NCBI GenBank assembly: GCA_003157715.1
Contig: PMKK01000132.1
Span: 1 to 6,885 of the forward strand
Source: Actinomycetota bacterium
GTDB lineage: Bacteria > Actinomycetota > Thermoleophilia > UBA2241
DNA length: 6,885 nucleotides
Direction: 5' to 3'
Part shown: in pieces, positions 1-5,473 of the stretch
Position numbering within the stretch: position 1 is the first letter of the stretch
Layout: each line of letters opens with the position of its first letter
Program-made: the position numbers and the translations under genes
The notes under the pieces: model-generated
What the model was told of the DNA's origin: nothing
The model's input: the letters and a program-made list of their open reading frames with translations, nothing else
Databases searched by the model: none

Positions 1-1
1 G

Positions 2-337
2 GTGGTCGCCTACGCCGACGAGAGGGGCTGGCACAAGGGCGACTACAAGAACCTCAATCTCCCGTTCGAGAACAGGTTCCTCGCCCAGCCCGCCGAGATC
101 CGCGCGCGCATGGCCAAGCGGGTCGAGGACTTCGCTTTCAAGATGATGACCGAGGTCTTCAACGCGCGGGACACCGCCCCGCTTGCCGTCGAGGCGATCC
201 TCGCCGCGGGGTCTTACGACCTCAAGCCCAAGGTAGGACGGCTCGAGGACCCCGCCGACTGGACCGACGCGAAGATCGTCGAGAAGTCGAAGGCCCTGGA
301 CAGCGACAAGGGCGCCGCGGGGCAGTTCGACGACTAA
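2..337 (+). CDS. C-terminal fragment of an unrecognised soluble protein
   Basis: The reading frame is open to the left window edge, so the start is outside and the GTG at base 2 need not be a start codon. The visible 111 residues end at TAA (335-337). They are soluble and highly charged, with no membrane segment or signal. Notable stretches are the basic-aromatic 'GWHKGDYKNLNLPFENRFL' (about residues 9-27), an amphipathic helix-like stretch 'MAKRVEDFAFKMMTEVF' (about 37-53), 'DTAPLAVEAILAAGSYD' (about 57-73), and an acidic tail ending 'GQFDD'. I do not recognise the family securely. The tail faintly recalls the end of some long class II ketose-bisphosphate aldolases, but none of that family's diagnostic metal-binding histidines or phosphate loop lies in the window. 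The codon pattern and its maintenance to a clean stop support a real gene. The next gene is on the same strand 66 bases later, with a palindrome between. Confidence 0.8.
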   Translation: MVAYADERGWHKGDYKNLNLPFENRFLAQPAEIRARMAKRVEDFAFKMMTEVFNARDTAPLAVEAILAAGSYDLKPKVGRLEDPADWTDAKIVEKSKALDSDKGAAGQFDD

Positions 338-345
338 GGTGACGG

Positions 346-365
346 GCGCCGCCCGCGGGCGGCGC
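346..365. terminator. Perfect GC-only palindrome, possible terminator of the upstream gene
   Basis: Nine-base arms GCGCCGCCC (346-354) and GGGCGGCGC (357-365) flank a central GC, giving a perfect 20-base palindrome that starts 8 bases after the TAA of the preceding gene. As RNA, the arms could form a very stable hairpin with a few central bases unpaired as loop. No T-run follows, as is common for intrinsic-type terminators in high-GC bacteria. It could equally be a protein-binding site upstream of the next gene. Confidence 0.45.
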
Positions 366-403
366 TAGGAGCGGCGCAGGCGAGGATCCCTCTGCGGCCG
401 ACG

Positions 404-2494
404 ATGCGACACGCAACGACCGAACCCGCCACCGGGGGCGCAAGCGACCTCGAACACTTCGGCGACACTCCCGAAGCGAGGTCCCTGCGGTGGCGCCTCG
501 TCGCCGGCACGACGTGCGGCCTGCTGGTCGCCGCGGCGGGTCTCGGCTTCAGCAGCCATGTGCTGGCCGCCTACTACACGCCGCGCGTGGCCTTGATCTA
601 CCCGCTCACCGCCGCATTCGCGATCATCTGGCTGCTCGGACAACGGTCGGGCCGCCGGGCCTTACAGATAGACGTCCTCGATCTCGCCGCGGCGGGCTTC
701 GTCGCCTGGCAGCTCATAGCGGCGGCAGCGGCCCCGGTGCCGACCCTTGCCTGGTTTGGCGCCTACAACCGTCTGGGCGGTGCCGTCTTGTGGCTTGCCC
801 TGGGCGTGCTGTTCGTGGTGGCCCGCAGGGCTCTGGCGACGCGCGGCGCCCGAGCGGCCTTTGCCTGGGCGACCGGCATCGTCGTCTCGCTGGCGGCCGC
901 CGTCGCCCTGTTGCAGGCCCTCGGGCTGAGCACGCCCTGGACGTTCAACGACCTCTGGTTCGGACGGGCCGCGGGCACGACCGGTAACCCTCTGAACCTG
1001 GCCGGGCTGTGTCTTGCCGCGGTGTTCCTGGGAGTGCTCGCGACCGCCGGCCATCTGCCGTGGTGGACACGGCTGACGGCCGCCGCGGCGAGCATCCTGG
1101 GCCTGACTGGGATCGTGCTCTCCGAGAGCCGCGCCGCCTATTTCGGCCTGCTCTGCGCAGCCGTCGTGCTTGCCGTCGTGTGGCTGGCGGCGCGGCGCCG
1201 GTGGCTGGTCGCGGGTCTCGCGCTGCTCTGCGCCCTGCTCGCCACGGCCTCGCTCACTTACAACCCGGGTGGCGGTGCCCTGACTGCCCGCCTGTCGCTC
1301 GACCCCGCGGCGGCCACCTACGGACTAAGCCAGCCCGACCTCTCGCGCGGTACATTCTGGCGCATAGCGGGACGGGCGATCGTCGCCCGGCCCTGGCTCG
1401 GCTACGGCGCCGGCGGCTACGTCGTCGCCTACCGGCGTTTCGTGTCGCCCGCCACTCTCGAGCCTTCGCCTCTGAGCTCGGTCAGCGATCCGCATTCTCT
1501 GCCGTTGCTGGTGGCCGTCGGCAGCGGCCTGCCCGGCTTGGCACTGGGGATCGGTGTGGCCGGCCTCCTCGCTCTGGCCATGGTCAAAGGGCTGCGCGGA
1601 AGACGTCCGGGCCCGCCGGGAGCCGCGGCACGGGCCGCCGGTACCGCCGGCACTGCCGACACCGCCGGCATCGACGTCGCGACTCTGGGCGCGGCGGCAA
1701 CGGTGCTCGCCCTACTCGTCTTTCTGATGGTGAGCCCAAGCGATCCTGCTGCGCTGGTGCCGTGCCTAGCGCTGGCCGGTCTCGCGGCGGGTCCGCCAAA
1801 TGAGCGCCTGCGCTCCCGCCCGCGCGTCGACGACTCCGCCGTCCGGCGCGCGGTCTGGCTCGGCCTGCTCGGGCTGAGCGCGGCCGCCTTGCTCGCGACG
1901 GGCTATCTGGGCGTGCAGCTCTACCGGGCCGACTCCGAAGCCCTCCGCGCCGCGAACTCGTCCGACCGCGTCGCGGGAGCCCGAGCCGTCAGACTCATGC
2001 CCTCTGTCCCTGTCTACGGCCTGATCGCCTGGTCCGCGACGGTACGCCAGGCTCTGGCGAGCGGACGCGACACGACACTGTTGCGAAGCGGCGAGACCTA
2101 CCTGCGCTCAAGCCTCGCCGCCGACCCCACCGCGGCCTCGACGCGCATCGCCCAGGTGCGCTACTACCTGATGTTCCACGACATCGACCAGGCGATGGCC
2201 GAGATCCGTCGGGGGCTGCGCGACAACCCTTCCAGCCCGCTCTTGCAGGGCCTGTGGGGATACGTTGCGCAGGCGCTCGCCGCCAGTCAGGCCACGCGGC
2301 CTCAGGCAACGACGCTGACGCGCCGGCTGCAGGCGCTTCCCCCCACGAGCGCCGATGGCTTGTACTGGCTGGGGGTGGCGCTCCAGGCGATCGGCAGCGA
2401 TGCCGCTGGCCGGCAGGCCGTGGCCGAGGCCCAACGCCTGGCTCCCGGGCTTACCGCCGCCAACTACCTGCAGCGCCTGCAAGGTAGCTACTGA
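404..2494 (+). CDS. O-antigen ligase / Wzy polymerase-class membrane protein with C-terminal TPR-like domain
   Basis: This is a 696-residue polytopic membrane protein. About a dozen hydrophobic segments are visible, near residues 32-52, 61-79, 91-112, 124-140, 150-171, 193-213, 221-240, 242-262, 265-283, 365-394, 424-463 and 483-503. Hallmarks of the Wzy_C / O-antigen ligase fold are 'GTTGNPLNLAG' (191-201), 'LSESRAAYFG' (239-248) with its conserved arginine R243, and a large extracytoplasmic loop (about 284-364). The loop carries 'RGTFWRIAGRAIVARPWLGYGAGGY' split around residue 325 and ends at 'DPHSLP' with H364. Such enzymes transfer or polymerise lipid-linked glycans on the outer face of the membrane. 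Residues 511-696 are soluble, with TPR-like helices ('DQAMAEIRRGLRDNPSSP' about 595-612; 'AGRQAVAEAQRLAPG' about 668-682). The ATG at 404 has no well-spaced Shine-Dalgarno: GAGGA at 382-386 is 17 bases away, although it sits 5 bases before an in-frame CTG at 392. No later start precedes the first membrane segment. The substrate is unknown, and no glycosyltransferase is adjacent. Confidence 0.85.
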   Translation: MRHATTEPATGGASDLEHFGDTPEARSLRWRLVAGTTCGLLVAAAGLGFSSHVLAAYYTPRVALIYPLTAAFAIIWLLGQRSGRRALQIDVLDLAAAGFVAWQLIAAAAAPVPTLAWFGAYNRLGGAVLWLALGVLFVVARRALATRGARAAFAWATGIVVSLAAAVALLQALGLSTPWTFNDLWFGRAAGTTGNPLNLAGLCLAAVFLGVLATAGHLPWWTRLTAAAASILGLTGIVLSESRAAYFGLLCAAVVLAVVWLAARRRWLVAGLALLCALLATASLTYNPGGGALTARLSLDPAAATYGLSQPDLSRGTFWRIAGRAIVARPWLGYGAGGYVVAYRRFVSPATLEPSPLSSVSDPHSLPLLVAVGSGLPGLALGIGVAGLLALAMVKGLRGRRPGPPGAAARAAGTAGTADTAGIDVATLGAAATVLALLVFLMVSPSDPAALVPCLALAGLAAGPPNERLRSRPRVDDSAVRRAVWLGLLGLSAAALLATGYLGVQLYRADSEALRAANSSDRVAGARAVRLMPSVPVYGLIAWSATVRQALASGRDTTLLRSGETYLRSSLAADPTAASTRIAQVRYYLMFHDIDQAMAEIRRGLRDNPSSPLLQGLWGYVAQALAASQATRPQATTLTRRLQALPPTSADGLYWLGVALQAIGSDAAGRQAVAEAQRLAPGLTAANYLQRLQGSY
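1634..1669 (+). repeat. Four tandem 9-bp units inside the ligase-like gene
   Basis: Four in-frame 9-base units resembling ACCGCCGGC run 1634-1642, 1643-1651, 1652-1660 and 1661-1669. The second and fourth units are identical. They encode an Ala/Gly/Thr-rich linker (about residues 411-422) between two hydrophobic segments, after a basic stretch 'KGLRGRRPG'. This looks like slippage-generated low-complexity sequence in a flexible loop. Changes in copy number would keep the frame. Confidence 0.6.
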
Positions 2495-2529
2495 GCCCGA
2501 CCACGCGGCGGACCCGTCGTGTCGCTGGA

Positions 2530-2565
2530 GACGGGAAGCGGGGCCGCCAGGCCCCGCTTCCCGTC
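2530..2565. terminator. Shared bidirectional terminator hairpin between convergent genes
   Basis: The arms GACGGGAAGCGGGGCC (2530-2545) and GGCCCCGCTTCCCGTC (2550-2565) are perfectly complementary over 16 bp around a GCCA loop (2546-2549). The hairpin starts 36 bases after the stop of the ligase-like gene (2494) and lies 57 bases from the stop of the minus-strand propeller gene (2622), so it can serve both transcripts. Neither side has a strong T-tract; the plus side continues CTTCC. The length, perfection and position make a terminator the best reading. The rest of the 127-base gap shows nothing else I can support. Confidence 0.85.
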
Positions 2566-2621
2566 CTTCCGCCGCGCCCATCCGCGCACGAGCACGGCCG
2601 CGCACGCGCGCTCCAGACCGT

Positions 2622-5273
2622 CTACTTCACGGTCAGCTTGTTGCCGGCGACCGTCAACTGAGCGTTGCCGGCCCTGTCGGTCGCGGAGACGAAGAACCGA
2701 TACGTCCCGCGAGCCCAGCCGCGCGGCACGGCGAAGCCGGCGACCAGGACTCGGTTGACGGCGCGATTGACGAGCTTGAGCCTCTTTACGACCGTGCCCT
2801 TCCGGTTCTGGATGACGATGCGAACTGTGGCGCGGTTGCCCGAGACCTTGGCGTCTTTGACTTCGTATCTGAGGCCGGCCGCGCGACCACGAATGGCGCT
2901 TGCGGTCTTCGGGGCCAAAGGCACCGGCGCCCTCGTGTCGACGACTTCGCGCATGGCTGTGATCTGAGACGTGTTGCCGATCTGGTCCAGCGACCAGAAC
3001 TGCAAGTAGTGATCGCCGTCGTTTGAGTGGTCGGCCGGTGCGTCGACCGCGATCGTCGCCGCGGAGCCCGGGATGACGGTCGTATCGCCCCAGTCCGTCG
3101 AGTAGCAGATCCCGTTCAGCCCCGAGCCTCCGACCGCGTCGGAGGCGCTCAGGTCGAAGCTGAGCGCGGTCCTGCTCCACGTGTTGTTCGCTGCGCCGCT
3201 GACGCTGAGCAGCGGTGGCGTGAGATCAGCCGCCGGGTCCGTTGTGACGATGGCGCCGTCGTAGCCGACCGCCCAGGCGTGCGTGGCGTCAGTGCAGGCG
3301 ACCGCGTCCAGCGACACGGACGAACCGCCGTTGAGCGCTCCCCAGGTCGCCCCGCCGTTGCTGGTCGTGACGAAGGCGTCGCCGCTGACCGCAAACCCGT
3401 GGCTACGATCGCTGAACGCGACGTCGTCGAAGCTCGCCCACATGCCGAAGGTCTGCTGTTTCCACGTGGCCCCGCCGTTGGTCGTGGCGACGATCACACC
3501 CGGACGCCCGACAGCCCAGCCATGCGTCGCGTCGACGAAGTCGATCGCGCGCAGCTCATTGAAACCGTTGGCCGGCAGCACTTTCTGTTCCTTCCAGCTC
3601 TTGCCGCCGTTAGTCGTGGCGAGGACCGTCCCCGAGGCGTCGGCCACCCAGCCGCGGTGGGAGTCGACAAATGCGACGGCATCGAGACCGTGAGTGATGC
3701 CTGAGACCTGCTTCTTCCAGGTGGCGCCACCGTTGGTCGTGGCAAGGATGACGTTGCCACGATTGTCGCCGGCGGGGTTCGTGCCGACGACCCAGCCGTG
3801 CGTCGCGTTGGGGAAGGCGATTCCCGAGAGCGGATAAGTCGTGCCCGAGGTCTTCTTGCTCCAGGTCGTACCACCGTCGGTCGTGGCGACGATCGTGCCG
3901 GCGTCGCCGACCGCCCAGGCGCGGGTTTGACCGGCGGCGGCGACGGCGTTGAGCGGATGAGCCAGCGCGGCCGAATGCTGCGTATCCCAGCTGACACCGC
4001 CGTCGGTCGTGGCAAGGATCGTTCCCTTGTACGTGTCGTCGCCCCATGGATTGGTCACGACGTTGCCGACCGCCCACGCGTGAGTCGGATCGGCTACCGC
4101 GATCGCGCTGAAGTAGCTATAGGTCGGCGACGTCCAGGTCGTGCCGCCGTCGCTGGTCGACTGCATGGTGCCGTTTGCGCTGACGAGCCAGGCGTGACTT
4201 GCGTCGGAGCCGGCAATGGCGATGAGCGGACATTGCGTGGCTCCGGCGGGATACGCCGCGCCCGAAGTCTGCGCGGTCCAGGTGGAGCCGGCGTCCGTGG
4301 TACCGAGAATCGTGTAGCCGTTGGTGTTGCCGTTGGCGTCGTAGGTCGCGCCGACCGCCCAGCCGTGACTCGCGTCGGCAAAGCCCACGGCCGTGAGGCC
4401 GCCGGCGCCTGTCTCTTGCGTCTGCCAGGTGGCGCCGGCGTCGGTGGTGTCGAGAATGAACCCCCCGCTCGGGTTTCCGCTGGAGAGGTTGTTGGTGGTG
4501 CCGACGGCCCAGCCGTGAGTCGCATCGGCGAACGTGACCGCCGAAAGGGAACTGTTGGCCGGACCGGCGACGTGCGCCGTCCAGCCGGTACCTCCGTCGG
4601 CGGTCGTGAGGACGACCGAACTACCGTTGTTGTCGGCACCCACGGCGCAGCCGTGCGTGGCGTCGGCAAAGTCGACGGCGTTGAGGCTGTAGGCGCTGGT
4701 GGCGTCCGCTATACCCCAGGTGACGCCGGCGTCACTGGTGGCCAGGATCACGTAGTCGTCCGCGTCTTGATCCCAGCCGACCGCCCAGCCGTGGGTCGTG
4801 TCGGTGAAGGTGAGGTCGTAAAGGTCATACGTTGTCGAAGCAGAGTATTGCGTCGTCCACGAAGCACCACCGTCGGTGGTCGCAAGGACGACGCCGTGGC
4901 CCGAGTCGTCCTGGCCGAGCGCCCAGCCATGGTCGGCGTCGGCGAACGTGACCTGGCTCAGCCGGCTGGTCGTCGCGGGAGAGCTCTGCTGATCCCAGCC
5001 GGCACCGCCGTCGGTGGTGGCAAGGATCGCGCCGTTCTCCCCGACCGCCCAGCCGTGGGCTGCGTCGGCGAAGGTGACGGCATCGGCGGAGAAGGAGTCG
5101 GGCAACGAGTCCTGATGCTGCCAGAGCAAGGGTCCGCCGTTGACGGGCGTGAAGGAGGCCAGGGCCGATGCTGGAAGGAGCGCGAGCGCGGTCAGCGCCA
5201 CGATCAACGGCCCCACCAGACGCCAGCGATGGCGAAACGCCCCGGAAACGTGCCCAGGCTCGGTGCAACTCAT
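2622..5273 (-). CDS. Secreted YCF48/BNR-repeat double beta-propeller protein with C-terminal Ig-like domains
   Basis: This 883-residue protein begins at an ATG (5273-5271) with a strong Shine-Dalgarno (GAGGGGGG, 5 bases upstream) and ends at TAG. Residues 1-39 form a Sec signal peptide: basic 'RHRWR', hydrophobic core about 19-34, and likely cleavage after 'ALA' at 39. Residues about 49-681 hold fourteen repeats of the type F-x-D-A-T-H-G-W-A-V-G ... I-L-A-T-T-D-G-G-A-T-W, starting near residues 66, 108, 154, 200, 246, 296, 351, 391, 444, 485, 533, 577, 618 and 658. Thirteen of them carry an Asp-box (S/T-x-D/N-x-G-x-x-W). This pattern matches the YCF48/HCF136-like and BNR propeller families. 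Residues 685-780 ('SLDQIGNTS', 'DTRAP') and 781-883 ('GTYRFFVSATDRAGNAQ') read as two Ig-like beta-sandwich domains. There is no LPxTG motif or C-terminal membrane helix, so it is probably released or held non-covalently at the surface. YCF48 homologues help assemble photosystem II, but nothing here suggests photosynthesis. Function is unknown; a binding or scaffold role is inference. Confidence 0.9.
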   Translation of the reverse strand: MSCTEPGHVSGAFRHRWRLVGPLIVALTALALLPASALASFTPVNGGPLLWQHQDSLPDSFSADAVTFADAAHGWAVGENGAILATTDGGAGWDQQSSPATTSRLSQVTFADADHGWALGQDDSGHGVVLATTDGGASWTTQYSASTTYDLYDLTFTDTTHGWAVGWDQDADDYVILATSDAGVTWGIADATSAYSLNAVDFADATHGCAVGADNNGSSVVLTTADGGTGWTAHVAGPANSSLSAVTFADATHGWAVGTTNNLSSGNPSGGFILDTTDAGATWQTQETGAGGLTAVGFADASHGWAVGATYDANGNTNGYTILGTTDAGSTWTAQTSGAAYPAGATQCPLIAIAGSDASHAWLVSANGTMQSTSDGGTTWTSPTYSYFSAIAVADPTHAWAVGNVVTNPWGDDTYKGTILATTDGGVSWDTQHSAALAHPLNAVAAAGQTRAWAVGDAGTIVATTDGGTTWSKKTSGTTYPLSGIAFPNATHGWVVGTNPAGDNRGNVILATTNGGATWKKQVSGITHGLDAVAFVDSHRGWVADASGTVLATTNGGKSWKEQKVLPANGFNELRAIDFVDATHGWAVGRPGVIVATTNGGATWKQQTFGMWASFDDVAFSDRSHGFAVSGDAFVTTSNGGATWGALNGGSSVSLDAVACTDATHAWAVGYDGAIVTTDPAADLTPPLLSVSGAANNTWSRTALSFDLSASDAVGGSGLNGICYSTDWGDTTVIPGSAATIAVDAPADHSNDGDHYLQFWSLDQIGNTSQITAMREVVDTRAPVPLAPKTASAIRGRAAGLRYEVKDAKVSGNRATVRIVIQNRKGTVVKRLKLVNRAVNRVLVAGFAVPRGWARGTYRFFVSATDRAGNAQLTVAGNKLTVK
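2625..3221 (-). other. Two C-terminal Ig-like domains of the propeller protein
   Basis: Residues 685-780 begin after a 'TPPLLSVSG' linker and contain 'SFDLSASDAVGGSGL', a single cysteine (C723) and 'SLDQIGNTS', ending in 'DTRAP'. This is the pattern of bacterial OmpL47-type or Ig-like modules in surface proteins. Residues 781-883 are a second, lysine/arginine-rich module ending 'FFVSATDRAGNAQLTVAGNKL'. Tandem modules of this kind usually act as stalks or adhesion spacers at the C-terminus of secreted proteins. Domain boundaries are read by eye. Confidence 0.65.
3231..5078 (-). repeat. Fourteen tandem propeller-blade repeats (about 40-55 codons each)
   Basis: This is a coding repeat array within the propeller gene, residues 66-681. 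Unit length varies from about 38 to 55 residues because loops of different length sit between the 'HGWAVG' and 'ILATTDGG' strands. Copies are well diverged in DNA, so this is an old array rather than a recent expansion. The consensus 'H-G-W' becomes 'H-A-W' or 'R-A-W' in repeats 7, 8, 9 and 14. The Asp-box residue is D in repeats 1-9 and N in repeats 10-13. Repeat 14 lacks its Asp-box and last strand. Confidence 0.9.
5157..5273 (-). other. Sec signal peptide coding segment of the propeller protein
   Basis: Residues 1-39 show a hydrophilic start, a basic cluster 'RHRWR' at 14-18, a hydrophobic core rich in L/A/V (about 19-34) and 'ASALA' before S40, fitting signal peptidase I cleavage after residue 39. 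There is no lipobox cysteine at the cleavage site; the only nearby cysteine is C3, in the n-region. A lipoprotein is therefore unlikely. Confidence 0.8.
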
Positions 5274-5278
5274 GAAGA

Positions 5279-5286
5279 CCCCCCTC
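5279..5286 (-). promoter_or_regulatory. Shine-Dalgarno site of the propeller gene
   Basis: On the minus strand the bases GAGGGGGG are followed by a 5-base spacer (TCTTC) and ATG. The strong match and good spacing fix the start codon at 5273. Confidence 0.8.
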
Positions 5287-5305
5287 AGATTGGTAGGCGG
5301 CGCGC

Positions 5306-5318
5306 AGAACGTGGTTCT
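5306..5318. promoter_or_regulatory. Short operator-like dyad AGAAC-N3-GTTCT
   Basis: AGAAC (5306-5310) and GTTCT (5314-5318) are perfect inverted copies around GTG. The dyad lies 33-45 bases upstream of the propeller gene's ATG, where an operator or a 5'-UTR element could sit. A 5-bp dyad can arise by chance. I could not find a convincing -35/-10 pair nearby; the best -10-like string is TAAGGT on the minus strand at 5347-5342, with no matching -35. Confidence 0.25.
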
Positions 5319-5358
5319 ACTGTCGCCACCGGACGACTCTCACCTTACAGCTTCTGGC

Positions 5359-5457
5359 GGTACGATGCGGCGGCGCCATGACGGCCGGCCGGACGATCCC
5401 GGCGGCGCCATGACGGCCACGCGGACGATCCCAGCGGCGCCATGACGGCCACGCGGA
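5359..5457. repeat. Tandem 32-bp repeat in the permease-propeller intergenic gap
   Basis: Three copies with exact 32-base spacing start at 5370, 5402 and 5434, each beginning GCGGCGCCATGACGGCC. The first two copies are complete and continue to ACGATCCC. The third matches for 24 bases and then diverges. A degraded echo of the unit (ACGAT flanked by G-rich sequence) extends left to about 5359. Copies 2 and 3 share ACGCGGA where copy 1 has GGCCGGA, so copies 2 and 3 are the closer pair. The array starts 97 bases upstream of the propeller gene's ATG and stops 16 bases short of the permease stop. A 32-base period cannot keep one reading frame, so the array is non-coding. Its role is unknown. Confidence 0.85.
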
Positions 5458-5473
5458 GACGCGGCCGCGAAGT

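Noticed and set aside
2566..2621. Small gene or second hairpin in the remainder of the convergent gap
   Set aside because: The sequence is only GC-rich alternating purine-pyrimidine. No start with a ribosome site, and no stem comparable to the 2530-2565 hairpin.
2622..5273. Photosystem II assembly factor or sialidase
   Set aside because: YCF48 and BNR/Asp-box repeats are shared by many unrelated secreted propellers. No sialidase arginine triad or photosynthesis context is visible, so only the fold is claimed.
5306..5318. LexA/SOS box
   Set aside because: The Gram-positive LexA box needs GAAC-N4-GTTC; this dyad has a three-base spacer, and the neighbouring gene has no SOS link.
5342..5370. 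Sigma-70-type promoter for the propeller gene (TAAGGT as -10)
   Set aside because: No acceptable -35 hexamer lies at 16-18 bases, and TAnnnT hexamers are frequent by chance.
3798..5381. Long plus-strand open frame (about 527 codons) antisense to the propeller gene
   Set aside because: Its translation is Arg/Gly/Val-rich, periodic and without recognisable domains. It is the mirror of the repeated GC-rich propeller blades, which suppress stops in this frame. The minus-strand frame has a signal peptide, a ribosome site and clear motifs.
5370..5457. CRISPR array
   Set aside because: The 32-base units are directly contiguous with no unique spacers, and there are under three copies and no cas genes. 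This is a simple tandem repeat.
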